Shown here piece by piece: positions 1 to 13,104 of a stretch of 64,000 nt of DNA; positions within the stretch are counted from its first letter, which is position 1; the number at the start of each line of letters is the position of its first letter. This DNA comes from Varroa destructor. Lineage: Eukaryota; Arthropoda; Arachnida; Mesostigmata; Varroidae. The stretch spans positions 2,495,751 to 2,559,750 of the forward strand of contig NW_019211459.1 of assembly GCF_002443255.2 (NCBI RefSeq), in the 5' to 3' direction. A program made the position numbers and the translations under genes. The notes below the pieces were generated by a model. That model did not search any database, was not told where the DNA came from, and worked only from the letters and a program-made list of their open reading frames with translations.

Positions 1-1289
1 TTTTTTAGTTAACTAGCTTCAGCAACACAGTACCGTAGAAACTTAGTGGACTGTCAAGAGTACTGCTTGCACGTGGCATTTCCTCAACAATTTCCTATAT
101 CCTTGTGGCTTGTTGAAGACTTTCCGCTCCTTTCCGGACTTCTGCTATCCGCTTTCCTTGGTAAACCTAAAACAGCCTGTAGTGCCTGGATATTTATGCG
201 TCAAGTTATAGTAAAACAAAATACCATCGTCATATATTCAGCGAACTCTATTTATACAACAATAAGAATATTATCTGAAAATAAATTTTCCTCATGTGAA
301 ACTGGGAATCCGTATGGAGTGGCCTACCTACAGTTCGTTTTCTATGGGTTGTATGTTGCAATGTATATAATCACAGGTTGGAAACGGTCTTACGGTGATG
401 ATTTATCAAGATATGATTAATTTGCGATTTCACCCTTAGGTCAATTGTTAGCTAGTATATTTCTAATAAAGCAAAGTTGAATATTCATGACAAGTTAGCA
501 TAAATGTGTGTGGTAATCAGTTTTAGCTAATCAGTAACTCACATAGGTTCCTAAAGGTAGAGTTAGCCTGCCCATTTACTCATTGACCTTATAATATAGT
601 CATATATTATACCTTATAGGGAAATAATAATTTAGTCAAAATAATTAAGGAAGCTAGTCACTGTACTGTTAGCACAAACCTTCTTTGCGAAGGTTAAGTC
701 ACTATGGACGGTTGTCTTTATGACGCAGAGTATTATATTTCCTTATTGACGTACATTAACGTTAATCAATTGGGATGTTTTTTTGCACTTTACTTGAAGA
801 ATCAGTTTTAACCTGCCCACATTTTCATGGCGGAGCCTGCCTGTAATTTCCATTAGGCTAGTTCCTGAGCGAACATGCCGCTACGTGTGTAGCAACATTC
901 GTAATAGCTCAGATAATTCAGAAACAATATTATTGTGGCTGGGTATGCCCTTTATTTGAAATATAATCTTGAAGACTACGACTTGACTAATTATGTGTGC
1001 ACGCGAATTAGATCATGAGGTTCAGTTTTATCGTATAGATTTGTTATCCTTAACGGATTCTAGCGCTTACTGAATTATTCAAAAAAAAGAATAGAATGTG
1101 ACGGCTGAAACAATTTTGCTTCGCCATTTGACTGGATATTCTCGATCTTTTGATAAGTTGATTCACATGTATTTTGTCAATTATTATGGTGATACTGATC
1201 AAAATTTGTTTTCCCAGTTCATACAGACACAATGCTTCTGCTACTTTGACTATATTAAACCTAATGCTCAGTTTTTTGTTTGGTTTTAG
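1..1289. other. intronic or 5' sequence upstream of the first visible MED13 exon
   Basis: No coding exon could be supported. MED13 proteins start with about 20 residues before the conserved Gly-Ile-Lys-Trp segment, and no matching ATG exon was found on the plus strand, so the first exon probably lies upstream of the window. Open frames such as 46-420 are AT-rich, lack convincing splice context and match nothing I know. Confidence 0.5.
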
Positions 1290-2032
1290 GCGGATCTCAA
1301 CGGAATAAAATGGCGTCGATTAAGTTTTCCAAAAGAACACTCCAGTTCTTCGTTGGCATCTGTCGGCAGTCCTCAAAGTCCCCTAGAAGACCCCGTTCTT
1401 GGCTCATTCGCGCGCTGCCTTCAAGCTGGCCTACTCTGCGCTTGGCGGAGAGTACCGCGTACCGATCATGCAGGTCAGAGATAATTACGGATAAGTGTCG
1501 GTAAATAATGTTAATATGATGGTTGGTCATCTAGTATAAACACAACTTTTTTCCTTTATTGGTATATAATATGAAATGTACTGCCTTCTTTGTGTTAACG
1601 TTGATTGTGGGTTTTTAACAAAAGGCTCGTTTCTATTAATCACAGTGTACGTTGCCCTTTTGTTGAATCAATATTGTTTACGCGTAAATGCTAAAATAGT
1701 TAATTACGATAGCCAAAGGGACTTGCGCGAGCAGTGAAAGGAAATTTACTGAAGATAGACAAGATATAGATTTTACTTGGTTGCTACTCTATTTTTGCCC
1801 TTATGGTCTTCAAGACGTACGACGTAAGATTTTAATCAACTACGCCACATCAAAGAGATGTGTTATTAAAGAATTAGTCCATAAAACATGTATTTTTTAA
1901 GCAATATCGCTGCATAAACGACTAACCTAGTAGAACAATTTGACCCTTCCGCTTTTTCAAATTCTTAAGCCGCATGGTGCTAATACTAAACTGATCTGTA
2001 TTGTAATTTCTTGCGAATTTTTCGTTTTTTGA

Positions 2033-2070
<38 letters not shown>

Positions 2071-5000
2071 AATGGATAGAAATACTTGATAATTACAGAA
2101 CTATAAACTATGGCGGTAAACAAGAAATACTTATGTTGACTCTAGGTTTAATGGTGGATCCGCTACCTCCGGGTCCCCAGGACGCTTTAGCAAAGGAGCT
2201 TTGGTTGTTCTGGTGTGGAGATGAGCCAGACACGTCAAGCGGGGGTCTGCTGTCGCATCAGCTCATCGACCTGGAACAGGGTTCGTGGGAGAACGGCCTT
2301 GCATATGAAACACGCAACCTGTTATTTAAGGTACGGCGATAATATCTGCACACTTTCACACACACAAACACAAACAGATAGATACGTATAATCATATAGG
2401 TGGGCTAATGCCACGTAGTAATATTGGATATGTATCGCTTATCCCATTCTGTCCCATACTCATCGACGTCATCCTCATTTTTTAAAATTATCTATTCTAG
2501 TCTCACGTATTAAATGAGACAATTACAAAAGAAAGCTTATCTTTTTTAGCGTTAATCTCGATTAAATTATTACAGTAATGATAAAAAGAACCCTACTTAA
2601 TCACATTTGTTGTTGCCGCTCTTCCAGGCCTTACACAATTTGGTCCAACGGTGCCTGCTACAAAGGGGGTTCGTTCGTTTGGGTCGGTGGTTCCTCCAGC
2701 CAACTGAATGGCCTACCAACCATACTAGCCAGACACGTCAGCATGGTCAAAGCGGAGGATTTTCCTCGAGTGGCGGCAGCCAAAACACTCGCTGCCAATC
2801 AACAAATCACGTGCGCACCAACCCGCTTCAAATAACATTTGCGTTCAACTTTTTCGTGCACGGCGACTCGACCGTTTGTGTCGGCGTCGATGTTCGCCAG
2901 CACCCCGCTATTCAGCGGCTTTCGCGGGCGCATCTAGCCGTAACGCAGCAAACGGCAGGAAGTGGTGCCACCAACGCGGGCGCGGGATCTACGGGAACTG
3001 GAACGGCAGGTACATCGGCCGGAGCAGGAAATGGTGATGGTGCGGCTGCTGCAGGAAGTGGCACCATGGCTACAGGTTCTGGTGGAAACTCTGGCATTGC
3101 AAACAGCGGAGTCGGCAATACGCGTGTCTTGCTGAGTCCTTTCGGGTTACAGGCCACATTGGTAGGGGCTGCCGTCGGCAAAGACGCCGATCAAGCCGCT
3201 ACTATCCTAAATGAGTGGAGCCATTTCTATCCATTACCACCTCGAGATGGTGGTTCGACGAATAGCGGGACGACGAATACGGCTGGTAGTAACGAGAACT
3301 GTCCACCAAATATGGTAGACACGCAGCATGGTAGCACCTCCGGCAATGGGCATGACGCCCCGACAATTTGCGGAAGCGGCGGCGCTGGCCAGCTTCCTTC
3401 CGTAGTCAATGTGCAAGTTGGAAGTGTACGCATGAAATACCCGTCAGCATACGTATTCGTTTCGGAAACGGACGAAGTAGCCCATGGACAGGTAAATGTT
3501 GCCGCCGGAGGAACGGCTTTTTCTCTAGGAAACCCAGGTAGTGTGTCGACAACATCGTTTCATAAAGGGTCCTCAACAAAAGGTAGCACCTCTCCGCCTA
3601 GAAGTATACTCAGCGCAGCTCTGGCATCGAAGGATGGTAAGGATCAGGCACGTTCAGTTCCCGGTGAAGCTAACCAGCAAAGAGTGGTCTTAAAGAATCT
3701 AGCGCCTGAAGATAATCAACAGTTGGGGCCATTGGCAGGCGGTCTGGGAAGAGCGACGTCCGGCAGCGCTTCTCGAGTATCACGGATAGGTCGCATTACG
3801 TCAAGACATATCCGGAACAAGGCATGGGCCGATGCGACCTCAACGACCGGACTCCTACCAACTGCACAGCAATCCCGACAGGTACACAGCAAATACATAA
3901 CGCCTAACTGTCTTTTATACCAGTAAGAGCAGCTGTTAGCAGCCAAATTCTCGAAAATTTCTCTGCGGAACATTTGTCACATATGTGTATTATATGGTTA
4001 GAACCTAAGTTATTTCACCTAATAAAAAAGAAACCAGCATATCAGTCGGATCCTAGCAGCAAGTGAATGCGTTATATATTCACCTTCGCTCTCCACGATC
4101 TTCTCTCATCTCTTAACCAATATATTTATTCCATCTCACCAGAAACTTGCAGGTCTATATTTGAAGGACTGGTCCAGTCGGGTTTTGAAATCCTCTTTAC
4201 TATCAAATGCACAATTCTGAATTTTACTTGTCAGTGACCGGAAAATTTTATTACCCATCGGAGCAACATTTTGAGGATATAGTGGGTGCAAAAGCAGCTT
4301 CTACTGAATTTCCTGCAGCATGACCTTCATAATCTTTGATACGTGTGAGCTGCCATCGTCGATTTTGCTTCGTTTTTCGCATCTTTTTCATTCGACGGCC
4401 TTATTCACTCGACGTAGCTAAGCTATATACGAATCCTTATTAGCGTCTTGTCCTCTAAAAGCATTTGTCCACGCATAGTACTTCAAGTTTCACCAAACTC
4501 GAACCATAGTCTACTTGGAATAGAGATCTAACTCAATTCTAAGCTTAGAAGTATCTCCCGGAGCTACTTATTTCTTTCCCTCTCTGTTATCAAAGCAAAG
4601 ATTTCTCTTAACCCGTAACATATCTAGTTACTGTAGCTGTACATTGTCCAGGCAAGGCGTTGAAAGCCAATAAAAAGCTATATTTCCTTGTGTACCTCAC
4701 CCAGATTTCTAGTTTCTAATAAAATTTTGTTAAAGAAAACGATAGTGCGGTGTTCGTAGCTTACCCTCTGGGGCAATCAAAAGATAGTTTGGTCCATCTG
4801 CAGTTGATGCCGACCTCGGATAATCGGTCGGGGCAAGGTATACACTCCAGGCATAAGACTCCACTTTGGAATTTAGCAAACCCCTGTAAGCAGTCCTATC
4901 ACTTACAGTAATCCTAGCTGTGTAGGGCACAAATATCCTAGGCCGCTTCAGCAGCTTCTGACGTTCGCAAAAGACGAAATAGAATCTTAAAGATGCATTT

Positions 5001-8000
5001 TTCAGCTGGAACTTAGAGCCTGAACTCAAAATAGAATTCAATTCGCTGAATGTACAATGTTTTACAGTTGAAAGATGGTACTTTTGTATGCTAGATACAA
5101 GTAAACATACTGTATGTACCGCTGGAGAGGTAAAAAGGGAACGTAGCATTATCAACAAGCGACAATAATTTACGTTTCTATTTGATTTATTATAGTTCTA
5201 ATTATTCGATGGGAGAGAAAAAAAAACTTCATTAGAATAATTTTTTGATGACAGATGAATTCTTTTTGTCTTTTTTTTTTTTTTCGGTATAGGCGACGAG
5301 TGACCAATTGGAAAGGAATGGGGGAGATTGTGAGACGGGAGCCGCTTGTTGGCAGTTGCGTGAACTAACTTGTTGCGGATCACAAGCTCCAACATGCGCT
5401 TGTTTCCGGTTTGCACCAGGAGGTCCCAGCGGATGTCGGCGGGATGAGCGGGATCGTAGCAAGAAGGATTTGCCGCCACGTCTTCCTCAGCTGAAACCGG
5501 GCTCCGCCGGCTTCTTTCACAAGTTAGTTCTATGCAAACAAAAAAGTTTAAGTTCAACCTTTTTGCAGTCTACTTTCTTTCAATACTCTATAATGCCATA
5601 ATAAAACAACAGCTTTACGTTAGGTCTTGAAAAATTGCTAGCTTTCTGGAATGAAACTCTTTTTACTAATATGGGCATTTACAGCCACTAAAAGGTGCGG
5701 ATATCACAAAGCTTTAAGCCAAGTAGCATCCATTCAATTTAAAATGCTATTTTCTTTCTAAAAGATAAAAGGGGGGCAGATAAGAATCTAATGTAATTTG
5801 TCTGCTTGTGTTTTATCTTAGACGTCGAGGGTCGCATGACATTCCTCCTGCTCTTGATTCGATTCTGGCCACCCGCTTTGGTCTTGCATCTCTATCATCG
5901 ACTAATTCAGGACAGATCACGCAACAGCCAAATGTAATACAAACCACCGAAGAAAATGGAGATAAAATGGCACCGCCGTTGCCTGTTGTCGTAGGTCAGT
6001 TAACGCCAGCTGATTCAAGGTCAGCAGCCTCAATGCCAGTGTCCTCAGTGGAGACAGGCAACCTAACGAGTTTACTCTCGCCGCTCCCTCAACCAAAGCT
6101 CGAGCCGGGATTACAAGTAGCACTTAAGTTAGAGCCACCTGGTAGTGCAGGTGGCGGTTTACCTCCTGGTCATTCGCCAGTATCAACACCGGGAGATAGT
6201 TCACGCCCAACACTTGGTGGTCTCTCTCCTCTTAACGAAGACGGCAATCCATCGAGTGTTCAAGTCACGATTAAACAGGAGATTATTATGGGGTCGGCGC
6301 CTCCAAGTGTCGCTAACATGGATTGCTGTTCGACACCCGTACCTACTGATTCTACCACCATTAAGTGTGGCAAAGACCCAGCCGTAGACAACCAAAAGGA
6401 CCAGCCAGTACCTTATGGAGGTCCACCAGGTGCCTCAGCTGCCACTGGTCTACACTTTGGGCACCTCGGATCGCACAACAAGAAACAGGGCGTTAGTGGA
6501 GGTAACCTTCTGAAGCGGCCGACTCTTCCATGGGTGGCCCACGACGATGATGATATGCTTGTGCCGCCAAGCGGCGATGTAAGCGCTTTGTACGATTATT
6601 CAGCGGTGAGTACAGCGCTCGTGTGGGACGCTCCGCCACCATCTAAACGAACTTTCCCGCTACGGTTAGGGGATGATCGGTGGAATCAGAATAACAATGA
6701 CAACGGTTCCGGCCCGTGGTTCCAGCAGAGCCCAAACGATGGTCATTCAGTGACATTACTTCACGGCAGCCACACATCAACAGCAGCAGCTGGACCAGCC
6801 GCACTACATCATCAACAAAGTGTTAACGGCACCGACGAGAATTTAGGTAGGTAGATACCAATCGCGACACCGAAGTGACGTCCTTGTCTTTTGGTACTCA
6901 TATTATCACTACTTAATAGTACTATATTCTAATGTCGGGAGGCGACACATCACAGACCACGTCTATGAAAGCCTAAAGTTTTTGTTTTAGAACAAACCTC
7001 TTTCACCGCCACTATATATTTATGCCAGTCGCCAACATTAAATAAGTATCGTGTTGTTAAGCAGGTAGCGAAAGTGGTGGTGAGCAAACTTTAGCAGACG
7101 ATGGCGCTCTACTGGGTGCTCTGTGTGTAAGCCCCTCGGAAGTGACTTCGGCTGCTCTCACGCCGCTCAGCAGTGGGCCTCATTCAAACAACCCGTCCAC
7201 GCCCCGGCAGCACGGAGCCGCTCTGACGCCTGGTGGCGGAGGCCATGGTCACCTACAGTCGGCGTCTTCAGTGGAAAGAACTCAAGCAGGAGCGCCAGGA
7301 ACTGGTGCTGGCACGCCTTTCGACTGTGGAGGTGGGGACCCACTTTTGGACAACATGTCCTCGTCGTCCGATGGCATTGGCGATGCGGGATCTCCTGACA
7401 ACGGTCTGCTTTTCCCAACGCCGGGTTCGGGCGGGACCAAAGCGACAGGAAGCCTCATGTCGACACCCCCGCAACATCTTGGCGCTTGCAGTGATGACCT
7501 TCATCGTAAGACAGCTGGATTACTTGAATTGACAACAATGTACCCCACTCCGCCATCCCTCGAACCAAACGCCGCCGCGTCACCTTGCAATGGTAACATA
7601 TCATAATTTCAAATGAAAAAAACTACTTCCTTTTGCTTGCGATATGTCGCTAGAAATGGTAACTGGGTCCAGTTGGCGGACTTTGTAAAAATGTCATTCG
7701 AAGAAGGTAGTATTGAAACACTATAAGAACAGTACTGGAGTTCATTCGTAACAGAATGAGCGGTTTTTTTTCTATTAATAGACGCTTGATTGTTTATCCT
7801 CTACTGTGCTGGCTAAGGTAACTCTAACAATAGGTCTATTTTTTCCATTTATAGGACCAGGGACTCCATTAGGTCCAACGCACGCAACCCTGGCTGACGA
7901 AGAACCTCCGGCGCAGGGTGTTGAACCAGAAGGCGACTGCAGCGAATGGAGCATGTACGTGCACCGGCCTGCTTTGTTAAACAAATTAGTCTCGTCGACG

Positions 8001-11000
8001 TTATACGCGCCAGTAGCACCGCTTCCATCGTCACTTCAATCGCCAATTAATCTGCCATCAGAATGCGTTTATCGAGCATCCTGGCAAACACGTTTGAATA
8101 CAATGGCAGGTAGTCGCGGTGGAGCTAACGCCGCCGCTCAGAAGATTCCATCGGGTACTCAGGTCAATGGGGTCAGTCCTGGCGCTACTGGGGCTAATGG
8201 ACCGGGACACACTCAAAGGCGTCATTTAGGCCAAGAAGGCCGTCAGAGCTCAGTCGGAGGCCCAATCGGATCTCGACAATGGGGTCCCGGCGATGGAGGT
8301 CGACCTGCACCACCTTATCCATTAGGTTCACCAGGCTACGGCGCTGGAGCTACGCCTGGTCAAGCTATGATGTCACCAGCGGGCCCGATGCCAGGTAGCG
8401 TTGGGCCAATGTCGGCTGGTTTCGGCGCCTCGAGGCCATCATCCGTTGACCCTTATCAGATGTCTTCTGGGCCGCCGTCTGTACGGGAGACGTGCGGGAC
8501 TGGTTCTTCTCTTGATAAGGCTGCCAATTTTCCTGAAGTGTCGAGTCTTCTAGTAACCCTGTTCCTGTCAGATTCACAACTAGACATTTTCCGCGATCAC
8601 AACTTCACATCATGTACTATCTGCGTTTGCAACATGAACATCAAAGGAGCAGACGTACCATTATACCTCCCAAGTCAACTGCTCTCTGGTCCTGCTCTTA
8701 GCGGCTTTGACGACGCACAATACAAATGCACCTGCGGGTTTAGCGCGGTGGTGAGTATAATAGATTCGGTCTGCAAATGTTTATTATTCTCACACTCCTC
8801 CTTTGCTCCATATGTTCCAAATATATCACACTCTTTGTGTATGCAGTTTAGCACTAATTGCACCCGACATCTATTCGATATCATTCCTTGTTTACCATTG
8901 GCAAAATAGTTAAGTAAAGGATGCACTACGTACAGGTATTATACTTTAAGGAAAATATATTTGCATTTTGCAAACAACCTTGGTTGTTTGCCACCGTTTG
9001 ACAAAAAAAGCATCGCGTCATAGGCAAGGCTTTATTGAGCCGGAATCAACGTTTGTAATAAAACTTTGACACATAATGCGTGCGTCATAGGTAAATCGTC
9101 ACTTGAGCTATCAAGCTGGCTTGTTTTACGAAGATGAAGTAGAGATCACGGGTATTCCGTATGAATCAGCACCGGCCAAGAGTAAACTTGCCCTAGCAGC
9201 TGCATCACAGCAAGTCAGCGTGGGAAATCAGCAAAAAGCCGGCCAACAACAAAACAACGGTCAGGGACGGTTGTCAGGAAAAAACGAACTGTTAATAGCG
9301 GAAAAGCAGCTCGTAGAGTATGTGCAGCGGCAGTGTCTTGGTATGACGGAAACACCATGCCATCTCCTGGCCGCTTTCAGCGGCACATGCGCCTCTAGCC
9401 TATGTAGTCCAGAGTGCAGCCAGCCTCAGGGTCTCGATCCTCGAGAGCTGTCGCCTCCACTTAGCGCATTGGCAATGCGACTGCTTCATCAGACAGGCTC
9501 TACGGGACAACAACAGCCAGTTTCAACGACATGTAACAGTGATAATAGCAGCAGTAGCAGCAATTCGTTTGCTGTTACGAGTAGCGGTGGTGACAGTAGC
9601 GCGGCCATTTACGGAGTCAGCGCGTTACAAAGCCCACAACTAATGGCCGACGGTTGTCAGGTAGCAGCCTTAGCACTGGAAGCGGCACTCGTTGGTAACA
9701 TGGGAGCCTTGATTCAACCTACTAGCCAATGGGCGGGTCGACATTCGTTCGATGAAGCGACCCGGGCGGGACTCCTGCACCGTTGGGCTTTCCTACAAGT
9801 CGCTACCCCGCCCAATCATGCAACAGTCGTCAAATTGCTCCGAAGCTTGCAACCGATCTTACAGGACGGCGTTCATAACCAACGAAAAGTGAGTGCACTT
9901 TTTCCAATTTAATGGTGTATACTGCTGCTTTCAATTTTATCAATTTCAATATACAACTAAACGTCGTATTCTAAGAGTAGACTATGCTTAACGATGTCAG
10001 CCTTTGAGTGTGTAGTAACAACTGCTGTTGGCTTTTCATTTTTGTTCTTTAGTCACAAAAAGGTCCGTCGCAAAATATGTGGGAAGTTACGTATCGAGTG
10101 GTGGGTCCGCTGACTTGGCGGCAATTTCATCGTCTAGCCGGTCGTGGTACGGAAGACCAGTGCGAACCACAGCCTATACCATCACTTCTTATCGGCTACG
10201 ATAAGGTTTGATTTTCGTCTTTAATAAGCAAAATTTATCCATTTAAATATAGCTTTTGAATAACCCAGACTGGCTTTATGTGCTAATACACTACATTGAG
10301 CACTTCTTTTGTTAATGCAGTTAACGAAAACCAGGGTTTCCTTGTTGATTACGATCTGTTTGTTCACAGGACTGGCTATCGATCTCGCCGTTTGCCCTCA
10401 AATATTGGGATAAGTTATTGCTGGAGCCATACGCAGCACCACGCGATGTAGCATATGTGGTTGTGTGTCCTGACGCAGATGCACTTCAGGCACCAATCAA
10501 GACGTTTTTCAGAGAGCTGAGCGCAATATATGAAGCTAACAATCTCGGAAGGCATTGTGCCTTAGCCAAAACATTCAGGTTTGTGGACACATATATATAC
10601 AATTGTTGTATTCATCTGGTGTTAACGTAGGTGACATTTACCTTTATTGTCTATCTTTTCTACTATCTGTATATCACTGAAATTTGGCGTCTGTTTGTCC
10701 ATTGGCCGACATAGTAAAGTAGTCGCATTTCTAGTTTCGCTTTTTCTGGAAGAAAACCGCGCGTAAGGTGAGGCCAGTTAAAATTTTCAGTCCGAGCAAG
10801 TTTGTTCTCCCGTCCTCTAGAACGTAATGTTAACTTAAGCGAATTGTCTATTTTTCTGCAGTTCTACTTTTTTTGAGCGGTGTTTTTTTACACGACTCTG
10901 TTATATCCGTCTACGAGAGAAAGCTGTAAAAAGCTAAGGTAGGCTGTAAGTTGGTGGAATGTTCGTTGAAGTTTTTTACTGACAAAATGCTAACCGAACG

Positions 11001-13027
11001 TTTATATAGAGATTTAAGCAAAGTAGATCGTTCTGGATCGAGAGATCCCGTTGAGCTGAAGTAAAATGCTATAGACGTTCATATTGCTGAATCTCAGTGT
11101 TCAAGTTGAAAATGCCGCTTGAAAGGCAAAAACTTAACATGGCGCCCTATGCATGGGCTTTGTAGCATCACTAAAAAATACATCTCGCTTTAGCTAAAAT
11201 TGGTATTTGGACTTTAAAATGGTGAAAAACCCATTGAAGGGGCAGTCAGCTGGAAATTTGTTTCGAATTACTCTTGTGTGATTTTTGAGTGCACTTCTGA
11301 CAAGCATCAACTGGAAACGTTTTAGTTGAATGATTTCCCTTGAAAACAAATATCCTTCTGTGCAAAGGTCCACTTTGTGGACTGAAGTTTATTATACCAA
11401 TCGATAAATCTCCACGATCTGAGTAACAAGTCAATACAACTTTCTCTAACTAGAGTGGATACTTTAGCTTGAAAAGAATCAAAAACCGATAGTGGTAGCT
11501 TTTTTATTTGGATTAATATTTTTCTACACGGAAAGGGATGTTTCTTAATATGAATTGAAAGCTCTCGATGAAGTGAATTGAGATATATAGTCTTATATCT
11601 AGATTTTAGCTTTTAGGACGAAAATATTATTCAAGGATGAAATCTAATCTTATGTTGTCTGAAAGGAAATTTGTCTGATTGAGCTTAATTATTTTTTTAA
11701 GCAGCGCGATGCGTGCAATGCATGAACGGATTTATTGCAATAAGTCAAGTAGTTGCTAGAAAATTCTGCTAGGAAAACCATTCTACGCAAGTAACTAATC
11801 AATATTGGAACTTACGAAGGGTCACTTACGGAACTAGCTAAATAAAATAAATAGAGCAACTCTAACCGCAGAGTTTTCCCGAAATACACGGATGATTTTT
11901 TCCGTAATCTTTTTTTTAACGTGGTTTTAAAGCTGCAGTTGGATGTTTGTAAAAAGTAGGTTTCGAATACAGCAGTAGCTTATACATTTGGGCTACGCGG
12001 GAACGCGAACGAAATATTAGGAGGTTGGTGAGATGTCTCCAAAGTGACGGCATAACTGTTGAAATATTTTAATATTAAAACAGGTTACGTGGACCGAATA
12101 ACTACCATGAAATAAACGTCTCCAATAGATGAATTATCATTTTGTTTGATACCTTCCAGGGACGGAATACTGAAAGTCGGAAATCGGTCTGCCAGCATCG
12201 ACAAAACCAAAACCTTTTCTGAAGACAATGGAGCGGTTTTTACTCCAGGTGGTGGTCAGCCGAGCCCAGCAGCAGGCACACCACAACCTTCATCTCAGCA
12301 AAGTGCAGATCAGAGATCGGGAAGCACCAATGACCGACCTCAGCCCCCCGATGAATGGCTAGGAGACCTGTTTGTTCAGCTGGGTCTTGTCGACGCATCC
12401 GAAGAGGAGCACTCTGGTAACGAGCAAAGCAATGCATCTGCTGCGAATACCAATGGCAATAATCCTCCCACAGTAATCCCCGCTATGACTACTACAACCA
12501 CTAAAGGTGGGTCTAAAGGTCGCGGCAACAAAGAAAAACAGCAGCAGCAGAAGAACGCAGCTGCAACTGCAGCAGCGGCAGCAGCAGTAGCCGCCGCCGC
12601 CGCCGCTGCGGCTGCTCAGCAAACAACTGCGCCAAAACCACCGAAAAGCGAGCGGCTCATCCAGCGGAACGCCCTTTTAACCGCTAGCTTGACGTTGTAC
12701 TCGCAGACCTGTCGCCTTCAACTAGCCCCGCAACTTGCTGGTTTACAGCGTCTTGATAAGAGCCTTCTCGACGGGCCCCTGCAGGCAAACGCACCAAAAA
12801 CGCAGCAATTGCCAGCAGCTTCACCGCGAGCCCCCACTACCCCTGACAATCCTGCCACTCCATCGGTCGATAAGGCTTTGCTCTCAGGTTCAGCAGCAGA
12901 CGGGAACAAAGCCGACGTAAAGGAAGAAGGTGGTAGCGCCGTACCAAGTGCGGCGGCCAGCAACTCAACAACAAGTAGCAATTCTGTCACCAGCCAGCAG
13001 GACCAACTGCAGCAGCAACAGCAGCAG

Positions 13028-13059
<32 letters not shown>

Positions 13060-13069
13060 ACAGCAGCAA

Positions 13070-13104
<35 letters not shown>

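Noticed and set aside
46..420. 124-codon plus ORF at the window start as MED13 exon 1
   Set aside because: The translation has no MED13-like N-terminus and its donor/phase does not fit the exon at 1290; length is chance-level.
4730..5158. 142-codon minus ORF in a MED13 intron
   Set aside because: No recognisable family, no splice or promoter context; a few ORFs of this length are expected by chance in six frames of an AT-rich 64 kb.
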